From Candidatus Multivorans thiocomprendens (GTDB taxonomy: Bacteria; Acidobacteriota; Thermoanaerobaculia; Multivoradales; Multivoraceae), in NCBI GenBank assembly GCA_027493375.1, contig JAPVWO010000080.1, positions 1 through 49,741 on the forward strand: a stretch of 49,741 nt of DNA. Reading direction: 5' to 3'. The notes beneath the pieces were generated by a model, which worked only from the letters and a program-made list of their open reading frames with translations, was not told the DNA's origin and did no database searches. The position numbers and the translations under genes are program-made. Shown here piece by piece: positions 27,478 through 37,133 of this stretch. The number at the start of each line of letters is the position of its first letter. Positions within the stretch are counted from its first letter, which is position 1.

Positions 27478-29822
27478 GAAGCGCTATCCGGGCACTGTCC
27501 GCGCGCTTCCAGGCCCGGCTCCAGGATCGCGAAGGACTGTTCGCGAGCCGTACCGCGACTGTGACGCTGGCGGCCCTGAGCCTCTTCCTGCTGGCGGTGC
27601 CGCTGACGATCGGCAAACCCGGTCAACCGGCGACGCTCAAGGCCGATGAGCCCGCCTACTACCTGATGGCGCTCAGCCTGGCGCGCGACTTCGACCTGAG
27701 CTACGAGCCGGCGGACGGGGACCGACTGCTCGAGGAGTTTCCGTTCGCGTCGACCGGCAACCTGATCCTGATGACCTCGGACGGATGGCGGACCGTCCAC
27801 TACGGCAAGCCGCTGGCCTACTCGCTGTTCGGAGCGCCCTTCGCCGCCCTCTGGGGCGCGAACGGGCTGCTGTTCTTCAACATGGCGCTCTTCGTCGCCA
27901 TGCTGTGGCTGGCCGCGCTGTTCCTGGCGCGCCGCGCTTCGCCCGCGGTCGCCGCCGCCTTCGCCTGCGGCCTGCTGCTGCTCTCGGCCTGCTCGCGCTA
28001 CGTGTTCTGGCTCCAGCCGGAGGTGTTCAACATGTTCGGCGTCTTCGGCGCCCTCTACTGGGGCTTCGAGAACCGCCGGCACGCCTGGTGGCTGACGGCC
28101 CTCTCCGGCGTGCTGCTGGCGCTACCGGCGTACAACAAGCCGATGTTCGCCGCGATCGCGCTGCCTCTGGCCGGCGCCTTCCTGCTGCGGCGGCAGTGGC
28201 GGACGGCCGCCCTCTGGATCGCCGGCTTCGTGGCCACGCTGGCGCTGCTGTCCGCGATGTCGCTCGGCTGGACCGGCCAGCTCCTGCCCTACCTGGGCTC
28301 CGACGTGCGGGCGGCGGTCCGCGTCTGCGAGCCGGGCGGCTGGCCGGCGGAGATCGTCGAGGCGCGGCGGGTCGCCGAAGGCCAGGCCCCGACCACCGGC
28401 GAAGCGGCCACCGCGGTCACCATCCCCGAGTCGCCGACCGGCAACACGTTCTCCTGGCTCTTCCGCATTCCCCGCCAGTCGTTCGGCGAGATCGTCGAGA
28501 ACGCCGGCTACTTCCTGGTCGGCCGCCATGCCGGCCTGCTGCCCTACCACCCGTTCGCGGCCCTCGCCTTCGGCCTGTTCCTGTTCAGCGGCCGCCGGGA
28601 CCGGGACCGCTGGCTGCTGGTCCTGGCGCTGGCCGTGATCGCCGGCTACTTCCTGCTCTTCATCGGCTGGAACTGGCAGGGCGGCGGCGGCTTCATCGGC
28701 AACCGCTACTTCGTCAGCGTGATGCCGGCCTTCCTGTTTCTCGTGCCGGGCAGGATCCCGCCCTGGACGCTGCCGGCCGGGGGGCTCGCCGCCGGCCTGT
28801 TCACCGGCGCGTTGGTGCTTGCGCCCTTCGGCGTCACCGTGCCCGCGCCGACGCTGCAGGCGCACACTCGCAACGCGCCGCTCCGGTATCTGCCGTTCGA
28901 GTTCTCGCTGCGCAACGTGCCCGGCTACGAGCGGAGGAGCATCGCGGGCATGCGGATCCTGGGCCGGGCCGACCGGGTGCTGGAACGCGGCGGTTCCTGG
29001 TGGGTCGCCGCCCGCGGTCCGAGCGAGATCTTCATCGAGTCCCGGCACCGCTTCGACAGCCTCACGCTCTTCGTCACTTCGCCCGTGGCGCCGAATCGCG
29101 TGCGGCTGAAGCTCGACGGCGGTCCGGCGGCCGACGTGGAGTTCACCGAAGCCGGCCGGCGCCAGCGGGTGACCCTGCGCTCCCGGAAGCCGCACAAGAC
29201 GAGGAGGCGCGACGGCCACCGGAGCTTCGTCCACCGCCTGCGCGTCGAGAGCAGCCGCGGCGCGCCGACGACCTGGACCAGGGTGCGGCCGCCGGCCCCG
29301 TGCGCCGCCTACGCCTGGAACCGCGAGACCGAAGAGACCTTCCACCTCGGCGCCGAGCTGCGGTTCCTCGCCAGCGAGGAGCACATGAGCGCGGAGGTCT
29401 TCGCGGCCCGGATCGGCACCGTCGGCCTGATGCCGGCCACGCTACCCGCCGGGGCGGAGGTCGAACTGCCGGTCGGCGTGACGAACGAGTCGCAGGTCAC
29501 GTGGCGACGCCAGGGCTACGTGGGAGTGAACCTCGCGTCCCGCTGGCGACAGGGGATCGCGACCGCCGAAGGCGAGGAGCCCGGCCCCCGAATCGCCCCG
29601 GAAGGCCGGCGCAGCCTGCTGCCGGACCTGGAACCCGGCGCCTTCGAGACGGTGATGCTGCGGGTCCGCGCACCGAACGAGCCGGGCGAGTACACGCTGG
29701 AGATCGACCTCGTGTACGAACACGTCGCCTGGTTCGAGCAACGCGGGGTCGTACCGCTGCGGCTGCCGATCCGGGTGGAGGCGGCAGGCTCGCCAGGGTC
29801 ACGCGCTACGCTGAACCGATGA
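27474..29822 (+). CDS. Polytopic membrane protein, glycosyltransferase family 39/PMT-like, with a C-terminal beta domain
   Basis: The 782-residue protein has about ten hydrophobic helices between residues 30 and 460. The first extracytoplasmic loop contains KADEPAYYLMALSLARDFDL, which fits the acidic catalytic loop (DE) of GT-C enzymes such as PMT/ArnT; later loops include GNTFSWLFRIPRQSFGEIVENAG and WNWQGGGGFIGNRYF. From about residue 500 the rest is soluble and beta-rich, with two Ig-like stretches (FIESRHRFDSLTLFVTSP; ATLPAGAEVELPVGVTNESQVTW). GT-C enzymes use polyprenyl-phosphate sugars. No donor or acceptor can be named. It starts with a GTG inside the previous stop. Confidence 0.78.
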   Translation: MRSAIRALSARFQARLQDREGLFASRTATVTLAALSLFLLAVPLTIGKPGQPATLKADEPAYYLMALSLARDFDLSYEPADGDRLLEEFPFASTGNLILMTSDGWRTVHYGKPLAYSLFGAPFAALWGANGLLFFNMALFVAMLWLAALFLARRASPAVAAAFACGLLLLSACSRYVFWLQPEVFNMFGVFGALYWGFENRRHAWWLTALSGVLLALPAYNKPMFAAIALPLAGAFLLRRQWRTAALWIAGFVATLALLSAMSLGWTGQLLPYLGSDVRAAVRVCEPGGWPAEIVEARRVAEGQAPTTGEAATAVTIPESPTGNTFSWLFRIPRQSFGEIVENAGYFLVGRHAGLLPYHPFAALAFGLFLFSGRRDRDRWLLVLALAVIAGYFLLFIGWNWQGGGGFIGNRYFVSVMPAFLFLVPGRIPPWTLPAGGLAAGLFTGALVLAPFGVTVPAPTLQAHTRNAPLRYLPFEFSLRNVPGYERRSIAGMRILGRADRVLERGGSWWVAARGPSEIFIESRHRFDSLTLFVTSPVAPNRVRLKLDGGPAADVEFTEAGRRQRVTLRSRKPHKTRRRDGHRSFVHRLRVESSRGAPTTWTRVRPPAPCAAYAWNRETEETFHLGAELRFLASEEHMSAEVFAARIGTVGLMPATLPAGAEVELPVGVTNESQVTWRRQGYVGVNLASRWRQGIATAEGEEPGPRIAPEGRRSLLPDLEPGAFETVMLRVRAPNEPGEYTLEIDLVYEHVAWFEQRGVVPLRLPIRVEAAGSPGSRATLNR

Positions 29823-30455
29823 TGCGGAACCCTGGACGGCCGGCGCGGCTCCCGGTCAGGATGACCAGCCTCGGCCACGCAGTTGCGGCGGTTTGGGCGT
29901 GCGGGACGCTTCTTGCCGGCGCCGCGGCCGCACAGCGTGACGATGCGGTAGCCGCTTTCGCCGATGTGATCGACGCGCGGGTCGTGAACGTCGAGGTCGT
30001 GGTCACCGACGAGCAGGGCCGCCGCGTCCACGGCCTGACCGCGGCGGACTTCGAGTTGCTCGTTGACGGCCGACCGGTCCCGCTCGACTACTTCAGCGAG
30101 ATCCGGGAGGGCCGCGCCGTGGCGTCGCCGGCTGGCGACGTACCGACGGTGCCGGCCCTGCGGCCGAACCACGACGTGCGGTCGACCGCGCTCGACGCGG
30201 CTTCCGAAGCAGGGCACGACGGACCCCTGGATCAACTCCACGCGGCCAGGCTGGGAGCGTCAACTGGTGCGCTCCGTGCTCGCTGCCACGGCTACGATCC
30301 GCGGTTTCGCGGACCCCCCCGGCCGCAAGGCGATGCTGCTGCTCGCCAGCGGATGGCCGAAGTCGGCCGCGAATCTCACGGGCTACACCCTCTACCCGGT
30401 CGACGTACCCGGTTTCAGCCCCGAGAACCCCGGCGACGCCTCGGTGGCGTTCGAC
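29819..30455 (+). pseudogene. VWFA-type (Acidobacteria) protein, decayed first copy of a tandem pair
   Basis: The N-terminal ~110 residues are intact: signal peptide ending LAGAAAAQ, then VIDARVVNVEVVVTDEQGRR and FELLVDGRPVPLDYFSEIREG, which closely matches the second copy. Then the frame is lost. From about 30240 a different frame resumes with QLVRSVLAATATIRGFADPPGRKAMLLLASGWP and GYTLYPVDVPG, matching a much later part of copy 2. So about 170 residues of the VWFA core are missing and a frameshift lies between roughly 30180 and 30245; the 3' end stops at the start of copy 2. A TACGCT box 6 nt before the ATG remains. Assembly error is possible. Confidence 0.65.
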
Positions 30456-31973
30456 GTGAGGGACGAACCGTCTGTCCGGGACGATCCGCTGGCCAGTCGC
30501 GGCACTAGCGCTGGCTGGCGCCGCAGTACAGGCTCAACAGGAAGATCCGGCGGCGCTCTTTACCGAGGTCATCGAGGTCCGCGTCGTCAACATCGAGGTC
30601 GTTGTAACGGACCGGGACGGCGTCCGCGTCCACGGCCTCGAGCCCTCGGACTTCGAGTTGCTGGTGGACGGCGAACCGGTCCCGATCGACTTCTTCACGG
30701 AGATCCAGGACGGCGTCGCGCGCGAAGCGGCCGGCGACGGTGTGGCGGCGGCGCCGGGCCTCGACCCGGACTCCCCGGCCGGCGCCAACTTCCTCGTCTT
30801 CATCGACGACTTCTTCTCCGTTCAGCGCGACCGTGACCGGGTGCTGGACGGCCTGGGAGACGACCTCTGGGACCATCTCCTTCCGGCGGACCATGTGGCC
30901 GCCGTCGCCTTCAACGGGCGGAGCGCCGAGACGCTGACGCCCTGGACGAACGAGCCGGAGGTCTGGGAAGAAGCCCTGAAGCGCGCCCGGGCGCGTCCCG
31001 CCTACGGCATCCATCGGCTGAGCGAACTGAGCCAGAGCGAGGACGATCGGCAGCTCCAGACGCAACTGGAGGCGGTGACGGATCAGGATCCGGCGCGGGA
31101 GCAGATCGATGAACTGAAGCAGTTGAGAGCACTGCGGGAGGCAGGCACCAGCGCGGATCTGGAGGCAGCCGAGGCGATAGAGCGTTTCGCGCGGGAAGAC
31201 GCCTACCTGCTGAAGGACATCCTCGGCACGTCCCTTTCCACGGCGGAACTCCGCTACGCGAAGAGGCTCGAGGACCAGGTTCAACGCTCCGTACTGGCGG
31301 CGGTGGCGGCGATGCGCCGCTTCGCCAACCGGCCCGGCCGCAAGGTCATGCTGATCCTCGCCGACGGCTGGCCGCGGTCGTCGGCGCTCTTCACCGTCGC
31401 GGACAGCGGCGGCAACTTCGAGGACTTCGCCGTCGCCGCCGACGGCTTGCTGGCGAACGACGACGAGCTCTACGGTCCCCTGGCCTCCACCGCCAACCTG
31501 ATCGGGTTCTCCCTCTATCCCGTGGACGTGCCGGGGGCCAGCGCGGGTTTCGCGGGCGACGCGTCGCGGCAGGGCGCAGGCGAGCAGCAGAACCCGGGAG
31601 ACGGCGCGCGGCGCGGCGCGATCAACCGCGAGCACCTCCTCCACGGAACCCTGGAACAGCTCGCGCGGTCAACCGGCGGCCTGCCGATGATCAACGCCCA
31701 CCGCGACACGGCCCTGGCCAGGACGTACGAAGACACCCGCTCCTGGTACTGGCTCGGCTTCCAGTCGCAGCGACGGGAAGACGGCGCCTTCCACAACGTC
31801 GCGGTGCGTCTGGTCGGGCGTCCGGACCTCCGCGTGCGTTCGCGCGAAGGCTACGTGGACATGTCTCGCGACCGCGAGATCGCCATGGCGGTCGAGGCCG
31901 CCCTGCTGTTCCCGGAACCGCCCGGGGCACGGACGAGCTCGAGTTCCGGGCCATCGCGCGGGGACGATCCTGA
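30456..31973 (+). CDS. VWFA-related secreted protein of the Acidobacteria type, second copy (two suspected 1-nt shifts)
   Basis: Core frame, conserved from about 30490: a signal-peptide core VAALALAGAAVQAQ, VIEVRVVNIEVVVTDRDGVRVHG, FELLVDGEPVPIDFFTEIQDG, the VWFA start FLVFIDDFFSVQRDRDRV (a MIDAS-like D-D-F rather than DxSxS), GRKVMLILADGWP, LYPVDVPG and the final WYWLGFQSQRREDGAFHNVAVRLVGRPDLRVRSREGYV. This family is secreted and abundant in Acidobacteria; its role is unknown, perhaps adhesion or envelope assembly. In the core frame no ATG, GTG or TTG precedes the signal. Removing one G at 30478-30480 joins it to GTG 30456, giving a clean signal peptide. Removing one G at 31924-31927 gives TDELEFRAIARGRS and a stop at 31973. 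Otherwise the frame runs on as antisense of the next gene. Confidence 0.6.
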
Positions 31974-32005
31974 CCTCGTCGGGGGAGATCCGCCCCCCAT
32001 AGCCG

Positions 32006-33586
32006 CTACCCGTTCGGTTCGTTCAACGAATCCGCCCGGAGGCGTGCTCGCATGGCCGGGAACCGGCCCGGGTTCGACGACGCCACTTCCTCGAAGACCT
32101 CGCGAGCCCGCTGCCGGAAGTCATCCGGCCCCGCTGCCGCGAGTGAGGCGAGAGCCAGACCGAGCGTGTAGCGCACGAACCGGGCAGCGGTTTCCTCGAG
32201 TCCGGCAACGTCGATCGCCGCCAGGCGTCGGGCCGCCTCCGCCGCTTCGGCGGTTCCGAGCAGCAACGTCGCCAGGTCGAGTTCCAGGAGCCAGCGAGGG
32301 ATGTCGCCTTCTCCGTCCAGCTCGCGAAGGCGGCGGCTGGCGGCGGCGGCCAGCAGGAGGTCCTCTTCGAAGGGGTCCAGCGGCGCCCGGTTCCACCGCG
32401 GCCACGGCCAGTGCATCGCCGGCCAGGGACTCGATGACGATGGCGCCGACGTGCTGCGCCCGGCCGGCCGGTTCCGGGTCCAGGGCGGCGAGCAGCCGCC
32501 ACAGCGGCCCCGCTTCCAGACGACCGCTCTTGATCGGCAGATTCCGCACATCCGGCCGAGCCGGTCCGGGGGCCGGCGCCCACCACCAGAGATCGACCGC
32601 TTCCGCCACCAGATCGTCGTCCAGGACGGCGGCCAGATAGAGCGCGGCCGGCAGGCGTTCCTGAAAGCGACGCTGGATCGTCTTCCAGTCCAGCTCCAGC
32701 CGTGCCGACGCCGCCCTCGACCGGAGCACGGCGGGTTCCACGCCGAACTCGTCCAGCAGGGCCGCGCCCTCCGCGGCGCGGTCCAGCACCGCGTAGGCGG
32801 TCTCCTCGCGCAGAACATCGATGGCCGACGCCATGGCCCGGCGACCCGCCTCGTCGCTGCCGAAGACGCCGAGGAACGCGAGCGCGGGCCGCAACTCGAC
32901 GTCGACCTCCGTCAGCCCGCCGTCCTCGACGGTCACGGAGGTCTCGAAGTAGCCGTGGACGCCTCGGCTGACCGTGATCGCGTGGACCCCCGGTGGCGCC
33001 AGGACCTCCGGCGTCCACCTCTCCCGGTTCGGCTGCACCGCCCGGCCGTTGGCGAGCACATCCGCGTCCTCGGGCAGTCCCTTCAGGACGACGACGCCCC
33101 GCTCCGGCTCGAGGACGATGGGCGGCAGCGTTTCGTCGTCGAGACGACGCGCCGGGACCTCCGCGGACCATGTGCGATAGCCCTCCTTCCTGACCTCGAC
33201 CCGCCAGGGACCCGCGGGGAGATCGTCGATCCAGAGCTCCCGCGAGAACGCCTCGCGCTCCGTCCAGGCGCTCGTTCCCTGAGGAGCGAAACCCGCCTCG
33301 GCCGCGCCTGTCGCGCGGCCCCTCTCGTAGCCGTCGACCAGAACGATCGCGTCGGCCGGAGCAGTGCGCAGCCGGAGAGTGGCGCTCTCGCGTCTCAGGC
33401 CGACCTCGACTTCGGTTTCCTCTCCGGCGGCCACGGTAAACCCGGCGAACGCCGTCCTGTAGCCGGGCCGCAGAATTTCGGCCTGCTAGTCGCCCGCCGG
33501 CAAGGCTTCGGGCCCGGACCGGGCGCCAGATCGACGGGCCGCTCGAAGTTGACGGCCGCGGCCTGGGGCGAACGTGTAGGGCGCAC
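32006..33586 (-). pseudogene. PEGA-domain-containing protein, broken by frameshifts and a stop codon
   Basis: Long coding-quality segments are split between frames. The middle (33434 down to ~32390) reads LRTAPADAIVLVDGYERGRATG, WRVEVRKEGYRTWSAEVPARRL, VVLKGLPEDADVLANGRAV and GVHAITVSRGVHGYFETSVTVEDGG, which are PEGA-type repeats, followed by a helical region. The last ~120 residues (APLDPFEEDLLLAAAASRRLREL to SLNEPNG) continue in another frame after an apparent extra G near 32386. Upstream, LPAGD-stop-QAEILRPGYRTAF has a TAG at 33486-33488 where Tyr is expected, and a shift near 33510-33520 separates it from VNFERPVDLAPG. No signal peptide remains. PEGA repeats are usually surface or membrane-associated. 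Confidence 0.6.
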
Positions 33587-33602
33587 GCTATCAACCCGCG
33601 GC

Positions 33603-35031
33603 TCAGACCACCTCTTCCAGCAGCCCGGCCTGGCAAAGGGCGTCCGCCGCCTCGCCGACGACGTTCGGCGGCAGCCCCGAACGCTCCGCGATCCTCCAGG
33701 GTGTGCTCGCCGTCGCTCTGGTTGAGCACCCACAGCATGGCGATTTCGAAGTCCCTGCGGCCGGCGCCGCCGAGGCCGCCGTACAGGCCGCGGCGGCCGA
33801 GCTGGGGTTCGCCGAAGGGCTCGAGGTTGCGATAGCGGCGGCCGGCGACGGGGCGTTGGGACCGCGCCTGGGCTGAACGACTGTCCGGGCCGGCACGGAC
33901 GGCGCCCTTCGGGCCGTCTTCGGCGGCGGCCGGCGGAGAGGCCCGCCCACCGGGTCCTTCCTCCAGCGCGGCGGCGGTGGCCAGGTAGGCCGCGAGCGAG
34001 CCGGCGAGGGCTTCCGCGCCGATGAACGAGAGGTCGTCCGCGGAGGTGTGGTACTCGGGGTAGCGACCCCAGGGCGTGCGGGTCAGGACGCCGACCGGCA
34101 GGTCGAAGCCGGGGGAGCAGTACTGGCGTTCGTCGTAGCCGAAGGGGAAGAAGTCCTGGGTGACGAGATCCTCGCCGAGGTCGGCCAGGGCGGCGGCCAC
34201 GGCGCGGTCGATCTCGCGGTCGCCGCGGCGGCTCCTCTTGTAGTGGAAGGAGCCGTCGTCGCCGAGGTTGGCGGCGATCAGGCCGTGGCGGAAGGTGTCC
34301 AGGCGCTCCCGGTTCCGGGCTAGCCAGGCGATGGCGCCGATGCCGCCCGGGGCGAACAGGAAGCGGTAGCTGTAGCGGCGCTCGGGAACCCGAGCGAGGG
34401 CTTCGGCCAGATGGACCGTGACCGCGATTCCCGAGAGGTTGTCGTTGGCGAGCTGCGGGTGGCAGACGTGGCTGGAGATGAGCACCTCTCCGGCGCTCGA
34501 CCCGGGAAGCAGGCACTCGCCCCAGGTCATCGAGCCGTCCTCGAGCGAAGCGTCGATGAGCACTTCGTACTCGCCCTGGGGCAGCGACTCAAGGAGCCGG
34601 TCGGGCAGGCAGAAGCCCCAGGTCTCCTCGTGGTAGGAGGTGCGGTAGGGGATCAGGTCCGGCTGTTCCGGAAGGCTGTGCAGGTGCGGCCGCAGCTCGT
34701 CGAGCGTCATCCGGCGGTGGACGGGCGTGCTGTAGCCGACCAGGTGGAGGTTGTGGTCGGCGAAGTCGACGACGCGGCGGCCCGTGGGATCCTGGATCCA
34801 CGCTTCGCGGGGGTTCCACTCCCGCGGCACGGTCCAGTCGAGAATCGGCGTGCCGGTGGGAAGTTCGTGGATCTCCAGGGGTAGGCGACGCCCGATCCGT
34901 TCGAGCGTCTCGCGGACCCCGTCGCCGGTGAGGCTGCGGGGAATGAGGTAGAGCTCCGTCGCGAGGTCCATCATCGACCGGCCGGCGGCGTCGCGGTCGA
35001 GGGCGGCGAGCGCCTGCCGGACGGTGGACAT
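33603..35031 (-). CDS. Aminopeptidase-like protein, DUF4910/DUF2172 type with C-terminal winged helix (apparent late frameshift)
   Basis: The main frame starts MSTVRQALAAL and contains ATELYLIPRSLTGDGVRETL, ISSHVCHPQLANDNLSGIAVTVHLAEAL, the zinc-peptidase-like core, and TPWGRYPEYHTSADDLSFI, which are hallmarks of the M28-like aminopeptidase family with DUF4910 and DUF2172. A low-complexity insert (about residues 365-420) precedes the usual end MLWVLNQSDGEHTL. There the frame shifts: IAERSGLPPNVVGEAADALCQAGLLEEVV, the expected HTH_47-like winged helix, lies in another frame that stops at 33603. One extra base around 33693-33697 explains this. CAGAAT 6 nt before the ATG suggests a leaderless mRNA. 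Related genes are often found in polysaccharide clusters. Confidence 0.75.
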
Positions 35032-35058
35032 GGGCCTATTCTGCGCGAAGCCAGTATC

Positions 35059-35079
35059 GTCGCCGGCTTTGCCGGCGAC
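35059..35079. repeat. AGGTCGCCGGC hairpin, intergenic copy
   Basis: GTCGCCGGC-TTT-GCCGGCGAC is a perfect 9-bp hairpin in the divergent gap between the aminopeptidase-like gene and the 35140 gene. Related sequences lie at 12945-12957 and 46211-46231, always intergenic. Confidence 0.45.
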
Positions 35080-35139
35080 CTGGCGGAGCGGCCGGGTCGC
35101 TGCCCGCACTCTGCCATCGCTGCCGTATCATCCCGGCCC

Positions 35140-36963
35140 GTGGCCGAACGTGCTGGCGCCGCTGCCTTCGTTCGCGGGTCGCTGGCCGCCTGCGGCCGCG
35201 ACCTGAGGGCCGGACTGCTGTTCGGCGCGCTGCTGTTCGGCGGCCCGATCTCGCTGGCGCACCTGGTGCACAACCGGGCGGACAGCGCTGTTGCAGGCAT
35301 CGCCGCACTCCTGCTCTTCGGGCTGCTCTACGGGGTCTGGGCCGGCGCCGCTTTCGGTGGCCTGGGGCTGCTGTGGCGGACGCTCGCGCACCTGCGCCGC
35401 CGGCCCGCGGGCAATCCGGTCCTGCTTGCAGCGTGCCTGTTCAACCTGATCTTCTTCCAACTCGTCCTGTTCTACGGCCTGACCTACGGGCAGGTCCCCT
35501 GGTTCACGCCGGCCGGCGTCCGGGGCATGGCGCTGTTTCTTGCCGTGGCCTGCACCCTGTCAGGCGCCACCATCTGGATCGTCACCCGGGTGCTGGCGGC
35601 CTGGGTCGCCCGTCTCGCCGCCGCCGGTCGGCTGCCGCGGCTCGTGGCCGCGCTCGCCGTGGCCCTGGTCGCGGCCCACGTCGCACTGCCGATCGCGTTC
35701 CGGCTCGTCCCGGACCGAGAGGCGGCGTCCTTCGACCCGACGGCGATGGTCGCCGGCGAAGGGCCGCCGGTGGCCCTGCTGGGCTTTGACGGGGTGGACC
35801 CCGGCATGCTCGACAAACTGATCGGCGCCGGCGAGTTGCCGAACCTGGCGGAGTTCGTCCGCGACGGTACGTCGAGCCGCCTAGGGACGATCAGCGACGC
35901 GAACTCCGCCGTGATCTGGGCGTCGATCTACACCGGCGAGACGCCCCGCCGGCACGGCATCCACGACTTCTACCGGATCCGCTTTCCCGGCGGGGGCGCC
36001 GGCCTGTTTCCGGTTCACCGGACGAGTTTCAAGGAACTGATCGACCTGGTGGCCCGGGCGCCGGGGATCTCGCGGCGCTTCGTCAACCGGCTCGACCTGG
36101 CGTCGCCGCCGATCTGGGAGATCGCGGACCGGGCCGGCCTGCCGACCGTCGTCGTCGACGGTTACTTCTACTCGTTCCCGGCGCAGGAGATGCTTGAGCC
36201 GTCGAGCCGGCTTCTCGGCTACGGCCTGAACGACGCGCTGGCGGACTCCGGCGGCGCGGACGCGACGCTCGAGTGGTTCGCCCAGCCGCCCGACGTGCCT
36301 CAGGAGGTCCTGGACGCGGCCGCCGGCCGGCCGGACCTCGACTGGCAGCACCAGGCCGTGATCGCCCTGCTGGAGCACCGCTCCCGGCAGGGCCTGCCGC
36401 CGCCGCGCTTCCTCAACCTCAACACCCATGAACCGGACACCGTCTCGCACCAGCGCTGGCGCTGGGCCGAGCCGGAGCTGTTCCCGTTCGTCTCCCGGGC
36501 GGGCATCGAGGAGCACGGGGAGGCCGTGGCCGACGTCTACCGGCAGATCGACGGCCTCGTCGGCGAACTGCGCCGGGCCCTGGGCCCGGAGACCGTCTTC
36601 GTCGTCGCCTCGGACCACGGCCAGTCGCCGACCTTCGTCCACCGGCTGTACACCCAGCACCGGCACGGTCCGCCCGGAGTCCTGCTGCTGTACGGCCCGG
36701 GCATCCGACGCGGCCACCGTCTGGAAAGCAGCCACGTGTTCGACGTCTTTCCGACCGTGCTGGCGTTGCTCGGGTTGCCTGTTCCGGAGGACGCCGAGGG
36801 CAGAGTTCTGAAGGGAGCGTTCGAAACACCGCCGGACCCGGGCTCGGCTCGCCGGGTTGCGACCTACCGCAACGCCTGGCAGCCCATCGACACCGTGGGC
36901 GGCACGGACGTGGAACGGACGCGACAGGAGATCGAACGGCTGAAGGCGATGGGGTACCTGTAG
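35140..36963 (+). CDS. Membrane-anchored type I phosphodiesterase / nucleotide-pyrophosphatase-like protein
   Basis: The 607-residue protein has about five membrane helices in its first 190 residues, then a soluble alkaline-phosphatase-superfamily domain: VALLGFDGVDPGMLDKLIGAGELPNLAEF, nucleophile region SDANSAVIWASIYTGETPRRHGI, LNLNTHEPDTVSH and VVASDHGQSPTFVHRL metal motifs, then LLLYGPGIRRGHRL and FPTVLALLGLPVPEDAEGRVL. This fits type I phosphodiesterases that may cleave phosphodiesters or transfer phospho-alcohols. The tail RLKAMGYL resembles that of the 24156 protein. Start is a GTG 8 nt after TATCAT, exactly the arrangement of tatA. Substrate unknown. Confidence 0.85.
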   Translation: MAERAGAAAFVRGSLAACGRDLRAGLLFGALLFGGPISLAHLVHNRADSAVAGIAALLLFGLLYGVWAGAAFGGLGLLWRTLAHLRRRPAGNPVLLAACLFNLIFFQLVLFYGLTYGQVPWFTPAGVRGMALFLAVACTLSGATIWIVTRVLAAWVARLAAAGRLPRLVAALAVALVAAHVALPIAFRLVPDREAASFDPTAMVAGEGPPVALLGFDGVDPGMLDKLIGAGELPNLAEFVRDGTSSRLGTISDANSAVIWASIYTGETPRRHGIHDFYRIRFPGGGAGLFPVHRTSFKELIDLVARAPGISRRFVNRLDLASPPIWEIADRAGLPTVVVDGYFYSFPAQEMLEPSSRLLGYGLNDALADSGGADATLEWFAQPPDVPQEVLDAAAGRPDLDWQHQAVIALLEHRSRQGLPPPRFLNLNTHEPDTVSHQRWRWAEPELFPFVSRAGIEEHGEAVADVYRQIDGLVGELRRALGPETVFVVASDHGQSPTFVHRLYTQHRHGPPGVLLLYGPGIRRGHRLESSHVFDVFPTVLALLGLPVPEDAEGRVLKGAFETPPDPGSARRVATYRNAWQPIDTVGGTDVERTRQEIERLKAMGYL

Positions 36964-37133
36964 TTGCCGTTGCGAGAGGCTTTGCTGCAAACCAGGCATT
37001 CGCCGTCACGTCGTTGCGGTTGCAGAACGGTGGCGGCCGGGTCCCTGCCCGCCCTCGACCATCGCTGCTAGGGTCGCGCTCCCCGTGTCGGCGCGATGCG
37101 GGCCGAACCGCGAGTTGCTCTAGGGAACCGGAC

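Noticed and set aside
30658..32640. VWFA copy 2 as one uninterrupted protein ending at 32640
   Set aside because: After about 31925 the frame loses family similarity and is antisense to the PEGA gene; the alternative frame with a stop at 31973 continues the expected sequence.
36964..37133. Riboswitch or leader upstream of purA
   Set aside because: Some short inverted repeats exist but nothing resembles a purine riboswitch, and no attenuator U-run is seen.
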